DNA of 64,000 nucleotides from Muribaculaceae bacterium Isolate-104 (HZI) (GTDB taxonomy: Bacteria > Bacteroidota > Bacteroidia > Bacteroidales > Muribaculaceae): NCBI GenBank assembly GCA_003762715.1, contig RIBJ01000036.1, forward strand, positions 1 through 64,000. The letters are read 5' to 3'. The notes below the pieces were generated by a model that did no database searches, had not been told where the DNA came from, and saw only the letters and a list, made by a program, of their open reading frames with translations. Of this stretch, positions 9,231 through 20,946 are shown piece by piece (positions within the stretch are counted from its first letter, which is position 1; every line of letters starts with the position of its first letter). A program made the translations under genes and the position numbers.

Positions 9231-10112
9231 TTATTTCACTTGTCCGCCAAGAATGTCGAGCAATTCTGTGGTAATGCTTTGCTGTCGCAGTTTGTTGTAT
9301 TCGAGCTGCAACTGTTCGAGGAGTTTTGTAGCGTTGTCGTTTGCGCTTTGCATAGCCATTACGCGGGCAGCCTGCTCGGAGGCTCTGTTTTCAGTAAATA
9401 TGTCCTGCATGACAGCAAGCAGCAGCATCGGCAGCGCTGCGTTGAATATCGAAGCGGCATCCGGTTCGAAGATGTAGGGACGGTTTGAAGGTCTCACTCC
9501 TTCGGCATAGAATGCCTGAGTGGTTACGGGGAGAAACTGCCCGAATACGGGGCGCTGTCGGCTGACACTGCGGAAGTTCATGTACAGGTAGTCGACACGG
9601 TCTGTGTCTCCTGCAACAAACGCGTCTCTGAGAAGGTCTACGAATTTCTTGACTCCGAGCCCAGTTGTTTTGGAATCTATTCCGTCGATGGTGCGCAAAG
9701 TGATATTTCCGGCGGCGATGCGTGAAACCGCTTTTTGCATTTTTTTGCCTATAGGCAATATTTCGACAGCAATGTTTTTACCGAATTTTTCGCGAAGTTC
9801 GTTTACCCGAGTAACGAGCAGCTTGAAAATATTCACATTATAGGCGCCGCACAGACCGTCGTCTGACCCGAACACCAAAATGGTTATTTTTTTCACTTCG
9901 CGCTCTTCCATCAGCGGTGATGTGAAGGGGGTGTCTGATCCAAGTATGTTTCCAATCACCTGCTCTATCTGCCCGCGGAAAGGTTGCAGACGCCTGAGGC
10001 TCTGCTCTGCCTTGTGCATCTTTGCGGAAGAAATCATCTTCATAGCGCCGGTAATCTTCTGCGACGAAGCTACCGACCCGATGCGTCCTTTAAGCTCTCT
10101 AAGGGTTGCCAT
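9231..10112 (-). CDS. atpG: F-type ATP synthase gamma subunit
   Basis: Central rotor shaft of the F1 part, coupling c-ring rotation to catalysis in alpha3beta3. It has 293 residues. The N-terminal helix shows the signature SSQKITGAMKMISSAKMHKA. The Rossmann-like middle contains GSDDGLCGAYNVNIFK. The C-terminal helix ends LEYNKLRQQSITTELLDILGG. It is the last gene of the atp block, 34 bases after atpA and 40 before nuoI. Confidence 0.97.
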   Translation of the reverse strand: MATLRELKGRIGSVASSQKITGAMKMISSAKMHKAEQSLRRLQPFRGQIEQVIGNILGSDTPFTSPLMEEREVKKITILVFGSDDGLCGAYNVNIFKLLVTRVNELREKFGKNIAVEILPIGKKMQKAVSRIAAGNITLRTIDGIDSKTTGLGVKKFVDLLRDAFVAGDTDRVDYLYMNFRSVSRQRPVFGQFLPVTTQAFYAEGVRPSNRPYIFEPDAASIFNAALPMLLLAVMQDIFTENRASEQAARVMAMQSANDNATKLLEQLQLEYNKLRQQSITTELLDILGGQVK

Positions 10113-10146
10113 GACTGGTGAATGGTTTTATATCGTTAGTATAGTA

Positions 10147-11721
10147 TCAGTTATAACGTGCAGCGATTTCCTGAGCGGCTACATTGAGTTTTCCGGCAAT
10201 GTCATCGGTCATCTGTCCCTGACGAATCAAATCGAGGACATCGCTCTGGTGGCGCGCATGGAGCAGCTGAAGGAAAAGCTTTTCAAATTCGGCTACCTTG
10301 TCGACGGGCACATTTTCAAGCAATCCTTTTGTTCCACAATATATGACAGCCACCTGCTCCTCTACTGCGAGAGGATGGTACTGGGGCTGTATGAGGAGCC
10401 GTTCGTTCTTGCGACCTTTGTCTATGACGCGCGCTGTAACGGGGTCGATATCGCCACCGAACTTAGTGAAAGATTCGAGTTCACGGAACTGTGCCTGATC
10501 GATTTTCAATGTACCGGCAACTTTTTTCATTGATTTTATCTGAGCGTTGCCACCCACACGAGATACTGAGATACCGACGTTGATTGCCGGGCGTATGCCT
10601 CGGTTGAACAATGCGGTTTCAAGGAATATCTGTCCGTCGGTAATCGAAATTACGTTTGTAGGGATATATGCGCTTACGTCACCTGCCTGTGTTTCGATGA
10701 TAGGGAGCGCGGTCAAAGAACCTCCACCCTTTACAATTGACTTCAAGGGAGCAGGAAGGTCGTTCATATTTTCAGCGACTTTCTGATTGTCGATGATTTT
10801 TGCCGCACGTTCAAGCAGACGCGAATGGAGGTAGAAAATATCACCGGGGTAAGCCTCACGACCGGAGGGGCGTTTGAGAATAAGGGAAATCTCACGGTAC
10901 GCCACCGCCTGTTTTGACAAATCGTCATAAACAATCAACGCATCTCTGCCGGTGTCGCGGAAGTATTCGCCGATAGCTACGCCGGCAAATGGAGAATAAT
11001 AACGCATTGAGGCGGAGTCAGCCGCAGTTGCCGCAACTACAACAGTATAGTCAAGCGCACCATGCTGCCTGAGTGTTTCAACTGTAGCGGCAACTGAAGA
11101 CGCTTTCTGACCAATGGCTACATAAATGCAGTAAACGGGTTTGCCGGCTTCAAATTCTGAACGCTGGTTAATTATTGTGTCAATCGCTATGGCAGTTTTG
11201 CCAATCTGTCGGTCTCCGATAATCAGTTCTCGCTGACCGCGACCAATGGGAACCATAGAGTCTACCGCTTTAATGCCGGTTTGCAACGGCTGCTTTACGG
11301 GCTGACGGAAAATTACACCCGGAGCCTTGCGTTCGAGCGGGAGTCGGACAAGCGAACCTTCAATAGGACCTTTGCCGTCAATAGGCTGACCGAGGACATT
11401 GATGACACGTCCGAGCAAACCCTCGCCTACCGGAATAGACGCAATTTCACCTGTGCGTTTCACAGTCATGCCTTCGGTGACTTTATTGACATTGTCGAGC
11501 AAAATCACACCGACATTGCTTTCTTCAAGGTTGAGAGCCACACCTGTGACACCATTTTCAAACTCTACAAGTTCGTTAGCACAGACGTTGTCGAGTCCGT
11601 AGACATGCGCGACACCGTCACCGACCTCAAGTACCGTGCCGGTTTCTTCAAATGACACTTTTGAGTTAATGTCGGCGAGCTGCTGCTTCAACACTTCTGA
11701 AATCTCGCTTGGATTTATCAT
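10147..11721 (-). CDS. atpA: F-type ATP synthase alpha subunit
   Basis: Non-catalytic nucleotide-binding subunit of F1. It has 524 residues with an N-terminal beta-barrel, a Walker A motif GDRQIGKT (169-176), and the ATP synthase alpha/beta signature region in [14 protein letters not shown], where the arginine is the arginine finger supplied to the beta-subunit site. Length and start ([15 protein letters not shown]) are typical. It begins 2 bases after atpH ends. Confidence 0.98.
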   Translation of the reverse strand: MINPSEISEVLKQQLADINSKVSFEETGTVLEVGDGVAHVYGLDNVCANELVEFENGVTGVALNLEESNVGVILLDNVNKVTEGMTVKRTGEIASIPVGEGLLGRVINVLGQPIDGKGPIEGSLVRLPLERKAPGVIFRQPVKQPLQTGIKAVDSMVPIGRGQRELIIGDRQIGKTAIAIDTIINQRSEFEAGKPVYCIYVAIGQKASSVAATVETLRQHGALDYTVVVAATAADSASMRYYSPFAGVAIGEYFRDTGRDALIVYDDLSKQAVAYREISLILKRPSGREAYPGDIFYLHSRLLERAAKIIDNQKVAENMNDLPAPLKSIVKGGGSLTALPIIETQAGDVSAYIPTNVISITDGQIFLETALFNRGIRPAINVGISVSRVGGNAQIKSMKKVAGTLKIDQAQFRELESFTKFGGDIDPVTARVIDKGRKNERLLIQPQYHPLAVEEQVAVIYCGTKGLLENVPVDKVAEFEKLFLQLLHARHQSDVLDLIRQGQMTDDIAGKLNVAAQEIAARYN

Positions 11722-11723
11722 CG

Positions 11724-12269
11724 TTATTTGCTTATAAGGTTCAAACGCAATTGCTTTAATTCATTGACCACCGATGCATCGAGCCGTTCATTCCCGGTCT
11801 GCACTGTGAAACCGCCGATAAGATCGGGATTTACACTTGAGGTGTACTCCATAGAGTCGCCACCGATATGGGCGGCGATGATTTTTTTCAGTTTTGCCTC
11901 AGTATCCGCATCAAGGTCGGAGGCAGACTGCACTTTGACCACTTTAATGCGGTTAGCCTTGCGGTATGCGTCAATGTACGCAAGCGCAATGGGTCGTGCC
12001 AACGGGAAGCGCTTGTTCTGCCCCAACAATGCAAGAAATCTTGCAAAGACGGCATTATCAGAGCCGGCTGCCGCCGCTGCTGCAAGCAAAGCCGATTTGT
12101 CCGCATTTCCGACATAGGGGTTATCCAGAGCCTTCTGTATGTCGGGAGTTGATGCGAACGAAGCGTCAAGGTTTTTCATGAGGGTGTATATACTTCCGGC
12201 ATTTCCACAGTCGGAGGCAAACTCATAAAGAGCCTTGGCGTAACGTTTTGGAATGAGACTTTCGTTCAT
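11724..12269 (-). CDS. atpH: F-type ATP synthase delta subunit
   Basis: Peripheral stalk protein joining the top of F1 to subunit b. It has 181 residues, with an N-terminal six-helix domain ([14 protein letters not shown]) and the conserved C-terminal segment [20 protein letters not shown] typical of delta/OSCP. It is 11 bases after atpF and 2 before atpA. Confidence 0.95.
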   Translation of the reverse strand: MNESLIPKRYAKALYEFASDCGNAGSIYTLMKNLDASFASTPDIQKALDNPYVGNADKSALLAAAAAAGSDNAVFARFLALLGQNKRFPLARPIALAYIDAYRKANRIKVVKVQSASDLDADTEAKLKKIIAAHIGGDSMEYTSSVNPDLIGGFTVQTGNERLDASVVNELKQLRLNLISK

Positions 12270-12280
12270 ATTCCGGACAA

Positions 12281-12778
12281 TCAGTTTTGTTTTTCCATGT
12301 CGCCTATAAGTGAGTCAACGAGTTTCTGCTGCTGTTTTTTGTCAGCGAGCTCGTCTCTCACCACCTTGGCGGCTATATCAAGAGCAAAAGCACTCACCTC
12401 GTTACGGAATTGCTTTTCAGCCTCTTTGCGTTCCTGAGCTATGGACACCTTGGCGGCATCCATTACTTTAGCGGCTTCCTTGCGGGCAGCATCACGCGCT
12501 TCTTCGATAATCTGGGTTTTCATGCGTTCCGCTTCCCTCAGCATGTCTGCCTGCTGTTTTCTTGCTTCGGCAAGTGTGGTGTCAGCCTGCTCACGGGCGT
12601 GGTCAAGCTGCTCTTTGGCGTTTTGAGCGTACTCAACCCCTTTGTCAATGAGGTCGGCACGGCTTTCAACACCTTTCATGATTGCCGGCCAGCCCCATTT
12701 GTAAAGCACAAAGAAGAGGATGGCAAAAGCCACGAACATCCAAAATATCAAGCCGAAGTCTGGCGTGAAAAGTTCCAT
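12281..12778 (-). CDS. atpF: F-type ATP synthase b subunit
   Basis: Membrane-anchored peripheral stalk subunit. It has 165 residues: one N-terminal membrane helix (about 8-27, FGLIFWMFVAFAILFFVLYKW) and a long charged coiled coil rich in Ala, Lys, Glu and Gln (about 35-155). The arrangement is standard for b subunits. It is 15 bases after atpE and 11 before atpH. Confidence 0.95.
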   Translation of the reverse strand: MELFTPDFGLIFWMFVAFAILFFVLYKWGWPAIMKGVESRADLIDKGVEYAQNAKEQLDHAREQADTTLAEARKQQADMLREAERMKTQIIEEARDAARKEAAKVMDAAKVSIAQERKEAEKQFRNEVSAFALDIAAKVVRDELADKKQQQKLVDSLIGDMEKQN

Positions 12779-12793
12779 TTTGAGCGAGTTGGA

Positions 12794-13039
12794 TTAAAGG
12801 AATAGAGAAAGTACACAAACGATAACTGCGAACAGAGCCACACCCTCTACAAGGGCTGCAATCACAATCATGTTGCTTCGGATGTCACCGGCACTTTCAG
12901 GCTGGCGCGCTATAGCTTCCATGGCTGCGGCACCGATTTTACCGATTCCGAGTCCGGCACCGATAGCTGCGATAGCCGCACCGATGCATGCACCTACTCC
13001 GAGAGTTCCTTCAATTGCTGCTAAAATCATTGCTAACAT
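12794..13039 (-). CDS. atpE: F-type ATP synthase c subunit (ring)
   Basis: Rotor ring protein of Fo with 81 residues in two membrane helices. The loop motif ARQPE lies at 44-48 and the ion-carrying glutamate is E65 in ALVEGVALFA. Sodium-type c subunits have Gln in helix 1 and Ser/Thr just after the glutamate. Here helix 1 has neither Gln at that place nor Ser/Thr after E65 (EGV), so the ring is predicted to use protons. The start could also be the methionine at residue 4. Confidence 0.96.
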   Translation of the reverse strand: MLAMILAAIEGTLGVGACIGAAIAAIGAGLGIGKIGAAAMEAIARQPESAGDIRSNMIVIAALVEGVALFAVIVCVLSLFL

Positions 13040-13068
13040 AATAAGTCTGTTTAAATAGTATATTAAAT

Positions 13069-14196
13069 TTATTTTTGTTCAATTTCAGTAAGCGGGGTGT
13101 TACCATGTTTGTCGTGAGCATGACCATCTTCCTGACCAAAGGCAATGAAGAGGGTTGAAAGCATGGTGAAGACATATGCCTGAATAAAGCTGACAAGCAC
13201 GTCTATAAGGAGCATGAATACTGAGAAGCACACTGATACAACTGAGGTGGCTCCGGCCACGGCAGCACCCATCGCTCCAAATATAAATATGAGCAGCGTA
13301 AGCACTAACACTATCATATGTCCGCCCATCATGTTTGCGAACAGACGGACAGTAAGCGCCGCCGGTTTTGTAAACACTCCGAAAATTTCGATAACAGGCA
13401 TAATGGGGAGAGGAAACTTCAGCCACATCGGTACATCAGGCCAAAGCACTTCTTTCCAGTAGTGCTTGGTGCCCATAAAGTTAGTGATGAAGAATGTTAT
13501 CAGCGCGAGTACAAGGGTCACAGCAATGTTGCCTGTAAGGTTGGCGCCGCCGGGAAACACGACTATGAGACCGAGCAGATTCATATACAGTATAAAGAAA
13601 AATACTGTAAGAAGATAAGGCGCGAATTTCAGTGCTTTGGCACCAAGGGTGGGCTTTATTACACCGTCATAAATGAATGTTATGAGCGATTCCAAGGCAC
13701 CCACGAATTTTCTGGGAGCTTTATGCCCCATTCTCCTGTGCCAGCGCGCCACTGACATTATGCTCAGTATGACGAGAATTACGGTAATAAACAGCGCGCA
13801 CACATTTTTTGTTATTGAGAAGTCCCACGGTTTATATTCTTTCCCGTCAATAATCTCTACAATCTTGCCTTTGTACGGGCTATCTTTTCCGGCAATTTTA
13901 AACGTCGCGGAGCCGTCGGTGTATGTCTGCCCGTGGTCAATTTTTGATGACATGAAGCAGTGCAGACCATCTTTGCCCCACACAATTACCGGAAGAGGCA
14001 TGCGCATGTGGTGATTGAATGGTACTTCCCAGCCGTATCCATCGCCGAGATGCTCGAAGATAATCTCTTTCGGATTTATCGCCGCGCCGGAATTTTCAGT
14101 GTTTGTGGAGGCAGCAGCCGCCACAGGCAATGCCATAGCGATTGCCATGATGACACACACTGAGAATTTTCTTAATATGTCGTTCAACAGATACAT
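13069..14196 (-). CDS. atpB: F-type ATP synthase a subunit with signal peptide and extra N-terminal domain
   Basis: Stator channel subunit of Fo, handling proton entry and exit at the c-ring. The essential arginine is R284 in ALTVRLFANMMGGHM. The 375 residues are about 100-120 longer than the E. coli protein. An N-terminal signal-like helix (about 11-30) is followed by a periplasmic stretch (about 31-125, with HLGDGYGWEVPFNHH) before the first regular membrane helix near 128. Such extensions are known in Bacteroidetes. The gene start overlaps the atpC end by 13 bases. Confidence 0.95.
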   Translation of the reverse strand: MYLLNDILRKFSVCVIMAIAMALPVAAAASTNTENSGAAINPKEIIFEHLGDGYGWEVPFNHHMRMPLPVIVWGKDGLHCFMSSKIDHGQTYTDGSATFKIAGKDSPYKGKIVEIIDGKEYKPWDFSITKNVCALFITVILVILSIMSVARWHRRMGHKAPRKFVGALESLITFIYDGVIKPTLGAKALKFAPYLLTVFFFILYMNLLGLIVVFPGGANLTGNIAVTLVLALITFFITNFMGTKHYWKEVLWPDVPMWLKFPLPIMPVIEIFGVFTKPAALTVRLFANMMGGHMIVLVLTLLIFIFGAMGAAVAGATSVVSVCFSVFMLLIDVLVSFIQAYVFTMLSTLFIAFGQEDGHAHDKHGNTPLTEIEQK

Positions 14197-14420
14197 ACTG
14201 ACACCACATTGTTATCAACATCCACAATACCACCTTCGACAATGGCGGAGGCCGTATCTCCTGCCGCTGTCACATAAGATATTTTACCCAGCGTGAGGGC
14301 AGACACCAGCGAGGCGTGATTGCGCAATACTGTAAACTCGCCCATCGCTCCGGGCAGAGTGACAGATGAGACTTCGCCTTCAAAGATAATATCTTCCGCC
14401 GAGATAATCTTCAGTGTCAT
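14184..14420 (-). CDS. atpC: F-type ATP synthase epsilon subunit (short form)
   Basis: Rotor-foot subunit of F1, 78 residues. Only the N-terminal beta-sandwich is present (MTLKIISAEDIIFEGEV, LPGAMGEFTVLRNHASLVSA). The C-terminal two-helix inhibitory hairpin of longer epsilon subunits is missing, so epsilon-mediated self-inhibition is not expected. Short epsilon is common in Bacteroidetes. It follows atpD by 36 bases and overlaps atpB. Confidence 0.93.
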   Translation of the reverse strand: MTLKIISAEDIIFEGEVSSVTLPGAMGEFTVLRNHASLVSALTLGKISYVTAAGDTASAIVEGGIVDVDNNVVSVCIC

Positions 14421-14456
14421 GGTGGTTGCTTCTATGTTAATGTTGTTTATTTAATA

Positions 14457-17076
<2,620 letters not shown>

Positions 17077-17117
17077 AACCTTTGTCTTTTCGGAAATTAT
17101 TATGTTCCTGGTTACTA

Positions 17118-18746
17118 TTAACGGTCAATATCGGGCACAATATAGTCAAGCGAGCCACCTATGGTTATCAGGTCGGCAATCTTGCCACCTCTTGTAAGGC
17201 TGTCGACTACCGCAGCTGCAGGAAGCGACGGGGTGACAAGTTTCAAACGGTACGGGTTGGTTGTGCCGTCGCTTTCAAGGTAAACCCCGAATGTGCCGCG
17301 GCAGCCTTCCACAGTACGGAACCAATGTCCGGCGGGCAACTTGATTACCTTCGGAACTTTCACACAGTATTCGCCGTCGGGAATATTGTCAACAAGCTGT
17401 TCAAGAATGCGGGCACTCTGAGCAATTTCGTCCATTCTCACCTTGAAGCGAGCCATGGAATCGCCTTCGCTACGCACTACCTCGTCAAATTCAAGTTCGC
17501 CGTATATGCTGTACGGGTTTGTCTTGCGAACATCGCAAGCCCATCCGGATGCTCTTCCGCTCGGTCCTGTAACGCCCCAGGAAATTGCGTTTTCCCGGCT
17601 CAGGACACCAACTCCCTCCATTCGGTTTTTAGTTATCACATTGCCGGTGAAGAGCTTGTCGTATTCCTTAAGATTTTTGGGAATCACTGCGAGCAGAGCC
17701 TTTACATCGTTTACAAAATCTGGGGCAAGATCCTGCATCACACCACCGACACACTCGTAATTGAATGTCATTCTGGCTCCACAAGTCTTGTCCATTATAT
17801 CAAGAATCTGTTCACGAACTCTGAGAGCATAGAAAAGCATGGTGGTAGCACCGAGGTCCATACAGAATGTGCCGATAAACAGGCAATGCGATGCTATACG
17901 CGACAACTCATCCATCATAACTCTTATCACCTTGGCACGGCGACTGATTTCAATGCCGGCAGCCTCTTCAATAGCGAGGCAGAGTCCATGATGATAGGGA
18001 TGAGCCGAGAAATAGTCGAGACGATCCATGAAATGGAGTGTCTGAGGATATGTGAGGCTCTCGCATATTTTTTCCACACCTCGGTGGATATAGCCCATAT
18101 ACACATCTATTTTCTTGATGGTCTCTCCATCTACAGCTGTGCGGAAACGCAGCACTCCGTGAGTGGCAGGGTGCTGGGGACCTATATTGACAACAAAGTC
18201 GTTTTCCTCAAATACCCGTTCCTGTCGGCATTCTATCTTGCCGTCCTCTGCGCGAGAATATACATTTGTAAAATCCGACTGCCGTTCGTTGTCCTGCGGC
18301 ACAGGATTCACTTCCGGACTGGCATCATAATCCTTGCGCAGCGGAAATCCCTTCCAGTCAATGCTGAGGAATAGACGGCGCATATCCGGATTGCCGAGAA
18401 ATACAATACCGAAGAAATCATATACTTCGCGTTCGTATATTCCGGCTATATGCCAGAGGTCTGCGACAGATGTCAACGCGGGGTTCTCTCTGTCGGCAGT
18501 CGAAATCTTAACAGCTATACGCTTGTTGTACTTGGTAGAGGTGAGATAATAAATACAACCTAATTTCTCAACCCAGTCCATGCCCACGATTGTGACGAGG
18601 AAGTCGTAGGAGAGTTCGGGGGTGTCGCGAAGAGCTTTGGCAAGGTCATGCCATTGCGAGTCGTCAATCACCACTGTCAGGATATCGCCCTCCTCAAATG
18701 TAGCTTTGGGGAAGAGACCGGTTATAATTTCCTGAGTGTCTGCCAT
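17118..18746 (-). CDS. nuoCD: Fused complex I subunit C/D
   Basis: Fusion of the 30-kDa NuoC (about 1-175) and the 49-kDa NuoD (about 185-542) subunits of the peripheral arm; the NuoD part shapes the quinone site. The NuoC signature is [21 protein letters not shown]-like sequence near 105-125. The NuoD signatures are [22 protein letters not shown] and [14 protein letters not shown]. The D part keeps the quinone-binding His region (PQHPATHG). Such fusions are known in several bacterial groups. It is 45 bases after nuoB. Confidence 0.97.
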   Translation of the reverse strand: MADTQEIITGLFPKATFEEGDILTVVIDDSQWHDLAKALRDTPELSYDFLVTIVGMDWVEKLGCIYYLTSTKYNKRIAVKISTADRENPALTSVADLWHIAGIYEREVYDFFGIVFLGNPDMRRLFLSIDWKGFPLRKDYDASPEVNPVPQDNERQSDFTNVYSRAEDGKIECRQERVFEENDFVVNIGPQHPATHGVLRFRTAVDGETIKKIDVYMGYIHRGVEKICESLTYPQTLHFMDRLDYFSAHPYHHGLCLAIEEAAGIEISRRAKVIRVMMDELSRIASHCLFIGTFCMDLGATTMLFYALRVREQILDIMDKTCGARMTFNYECVGGVMQDLAPDFVNDVKALLAVIPKNLKEYDKLFTGNVITKNRMEGVGVLSRENAISWGVTGPSGRASGWACDVRKTNPYSIYGELEFDEVVRSEGDSMARFKVRMDEIAQSARILEQLVDNIPDGEYCVKVPKVIKLPAGHWFRTVEGCRGTFGVYLESDGTTNPYRLKLVTPSLPAAAVVDSLTRGGKIADLITIGGSLDYIVPDIDR

Positions 18747-18791
18747 ATCGTTGATTGGTTTCTTATTCTGTTAATATTATAAAATAGGTAA

Positions 18792-19400
18792 TCAGTCCTC
18801 CACGTCAGCTATGGGGTGCTTTGCCAGAAACTCTTTCTGACTTTCCTGACGGTTAACACCGCCGAAGAATTTTTCCACTTTAATTTTTCGTGAAAGCTGC
18901 ATGATTGCGTAAATCATCGCTTCAGGGCGGGGCGGACAACCCGGAAGATATACATCAACAGGTATAATCTTGTCCACTCCCATTACCACATGGTATGACT
19001 TTTTGAAAGGACCGCCGGAAACCGCGCAAGCGCCACAGGCAATCACATATTTAGGTTCGGCAAGCTGGTCGTAAAGACGTCGAAGCACCGGCGCCATGCG
19101 GTGTACGATTGTTCCTGCAACCATTATAAAGTCTGCCTGACGAGGGGACGAACGGGCAACTTCCCAACCGAAGCGCGCCATATCGTAGCGGGCGGCTCCG
19201 AGCGACACAAATTCTATACCGCAGCAACTTGTTGCGAAAGTCAGAGGCCATATAGAATTTGAGCGTCCCCAGTTTATAAGTTTGTCAAAAGAACCGACAA
19301 TAACATTGGTGCCGTTGTCCTGAAGTTCCTTGACCAGACTCTCTATATATTCGTTATCTTTCCATGCCTCATACGGCATGCTTTTGGTTGTCACTTCCAT
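18792..19400 (-). CDS. nuoB: Complex I subunit B (cluster N2)
   Basis: Holds the terminal 4Fe-4S cluster N2 that reduces quinone. It has 202 residues. Likely ligands are the adjacent C59-C60 in TSCCGIE, C125 in CGACAVSGG, and C155 in LPGCPPRPE; spacing matches characterised NuoB proteins. Its start overlaps the nuoA end by 10 bases, supporting translational coupling. Confidence 0.97.
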   Translation of the reverse strand: MEVTTKSMPYEAWKDNEYIESLVKELQDNGTNVIVGSFDKLINWGRSNSIWPLTFATSCCGIEFVSLGAARYDMARFGWEVARSSPRQADFIMVAGTIVHRMAPVLRRLYDQLAEPKYVIACGACAVSGGPFKKSYHVVMGVDKIIPVDVYLPGCPPRPEAMIYAIMQLSRKIKVEKFFGGVNRQESQKEFLAKHPIADVED

Positions 19401-19759
19401 TCAAGGGCTCCTTTCCGCCAGGCATAAACAAGACCCAGCACTAAGATTATGAAAAATACTGCGATGCTGACAAGACCTGCGCCTCCGAGTTCGCGAACCC
19501 GAACCGCCCAGGGGAAAAGAAACACACATTCCACATCAAACATCAGGAACAGGATGGCAAACAGATAGTAGCCTACCTTGAACTGAGCCATACTTTCTCC
19601 ACGGGTGGGAATACCACATTCGTATGCCTCACCTTTCTGCGGGTTAAAAGACCGCGGGGAAATTAACCCGGCGAGCCATAACGCCAGTGCCACCAAACCT
19701 ATGCCGGTCAAGGCTGCGGCTATGGCAAGCGTTGAATTTTGAATCGACAGTAATACCAT
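19391..19759 (-). CDS. nuoA: Complex I subunit A
   Basis: Small membrane subunit at the joint between peripheral and membrane arms, 122 residues and three membrane helices. The family motif YECGIPTRG is in the long loop and [15 protein letters not shown] carries the acidic residues of helix 2. It is the first gene of the minus-strand block. Two candidate promoter boxes lie upstream (19773-19804 and 19875-19882). Confidence 0.96.
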   Translation of the reverse strand: MVLLSIQNSTLAIAAALTGIGLVALALWLAGLISPRSFNPQKGEAYECGIPTRGESMAQFKVGYYLFAILFLMFDVECVFLFPWAVRVRELGGAGLVSIAVFFIILVLGLVYAWRKGALEWK

Positions 19760-19772
19760 ATTATTGTTGTGT

Positions 19773-19804
19773 CAAATATATTTGTCATGGTCAAACACCT
19801 GCAA
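19773..19804 (-). promoter_or_regulatory. nuoA: Candidate promoter of the nuo-atp block (near)
   Basis: Minus strand: TATATTTG (19780-19773) fits the Bacteroidetes -7 box TAnnTTTG, and a TTG (19804-19802) is 21 bases upstream of it. The start site would be within about 10 bases of the nuoA ATG, giving a very short leader. Confidence 0.5.
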
Positions 19805-19874
19805 TTCAGCAGATAACGCCCGATATTGCGCCAAAATTGCCGACTGCGGTAAAGTCAAACCGGTTTTTGTTGCG

Positions 19875-19882
19875 CAAATATA
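19875..19882 (-). promoter_or_regulatory. nuoA: Candidate -7 box of the nuo-atp block (far)
   Basis: Minus strand TATATTTG matches TAnnTTTG, but no good -33 TTTG is seen at the right distance. It would give a leader of about 110 bases before nuoA. Confidence 0.4.
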
Positions 19883-19983
19883 GGCAAAATATTGCAACTA
19901 TAAGGCAGGTTCTTTTCTGTTTTTTTTAAACAATTGAATCATTCGGCAATAATTTTCAACATAAAGGTGATTGCACACAATGC

Positions 19984-20022
19984 AAAAAAAGTGGCTGCAC
20001 TTTTTAAAATGCAACCACTTTA
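19984..20022 (-). terminator. Intrinsic terminator after the receptor-lipoprotein pair
   Basis: Minus strand: AAAGTGGTTGCA and TGCAGCCACTTT pair with one G-T wobble around a 10-base loop, followed by a run of T. It sits just past the stop of the lipoprotein gene and insulates the nuo promoter region from it. Confidence 0.85.
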
Positions 20023-20043
20023 TGCCTTTTCTTGCAATCTGCT

Positions 20044-20901
20044 TCAAGGAGTGTATACCGCTTCAAATACCGCATCCACGGCAAACACACCCATGCAGGT
20101 GAATTCCAGTTCCGACCCGGAATTCAAATCGACCTTCATCCTGAGATTGGTGACCGTATAACGCGGATATGGCGTGCCCGCGATAGACGGTACAAGCTCA
20201 TCGCTCGTAAGAATATAACCGCCATCCACAATCGTCACCGCAAGCCCGGCAAACTCCATTGTGCCGAGTTTTGGCATCTCTGCCGCAAACGCCGCGTTGT
20301 TTACTTTCAGCACACCGGTCATTGTGCGCGGATCTATGTCTACGACATAATTGGTTTCTGTGGAAACATACGCAGAGCCGGACGCGCTGTTCACTGTCTC
20401 CGTGGCTCCTTCAAAAACAGCCCGGTATGGTACATTCGTCACACTCACCGAGCCATTGACCCCATAGCTTACCGTCACACCGTCCATTTCCACTTCATCA
20501 ATCTTTTTTAACGGCTGAGCCAAAATCTCAACATCCGTAAACACCGGTGTGTTATCACTGTCCGGTGTCAGTCTCGCAACATCTATAATCTTAGTTCCGG
20601 TACGAGAATCAACCGAAAACGGCACATTTGAAAACACATAAGAAGTAGGTGACATTTTATCGGAAAACCTTATGTTTTCCATCTTTATCTCCGCTGTCAG
20701 CGCATCCTCATCGTATTTGATTCTGTATGTCGGACCCTCAAACACAAGTCCAACCCCGGTCGCATTGTCGGAAACATAAGAAAACGACGAAGCGCTTACC
20801 GCCTCATAAATCTCTTTATCGGGATTTTCGTCACTGTTGCCGCCACACGAGCACAGACACAATCCCGCAATGCAGGCTATAGGCATAACATATCTTTTCA
20901 T
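20044..20901 (-). CDS. Lipoprotein with duplicated beta-rich domain, partner of a TonB-dependent receptor
   Basis: I do not recognise the family. The 285 residues begin with a lipoprotein signal ending LCLCSC (lipid-bearing Cys near residue 19) and no membrane helices follow. Two halves resemble each other: YRIKYDEDALTAEIKMENI (59-77) aligns with YVVDIDPRTMTGVLKVNNA (185-203), each followed by a Phe and a Met five to ten residues later, which suggests two tandem beta domains of roughly 100-130 residues. It starts 45 bases after the TonB-dependent receptor and shares its terminator, so it is probably a surface or periplasmic helper for that receptor. The substrate is unknown. Confidence 0.75.
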   Translation of the reverse strand: MKRYVMPIACIAGLCLCSCGGNSDENPDKEIYEAVSASSFSYVSDNATGVGLVFEGPTYRIKYDEDALTAEIKMENIRFSDKMSPTSYVFSNVPFSVDSRTGTKIIDVARLTPDSDNTPVFTDVEILAQPLKKIDEVEMDGVTVSYGVNGSVSVTNVPYRAVFEGATETVNSASGSAYVSTETNYVVDIDPRTMTGVLKVNNAAFAAEMPKLGTMEFAGLAVTIVDGGYILTSDELVPSIAGTPYPRYTVTNLRMKVDLNSGSELEFTCMGVFAVDAVFEAVYTP

Positions 20902-20946
20902 ATTCTATCTTAAAACCAAGTTTTCATTCAAATAGTTTTTTCTTAT

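Noticed and set aside
17082-18374. Plus-strand frame of 430 codons opposite nuoCD
   Set aside because: nuoCD is unmistakable. The antisense product has no recognisable domain and no promoter.
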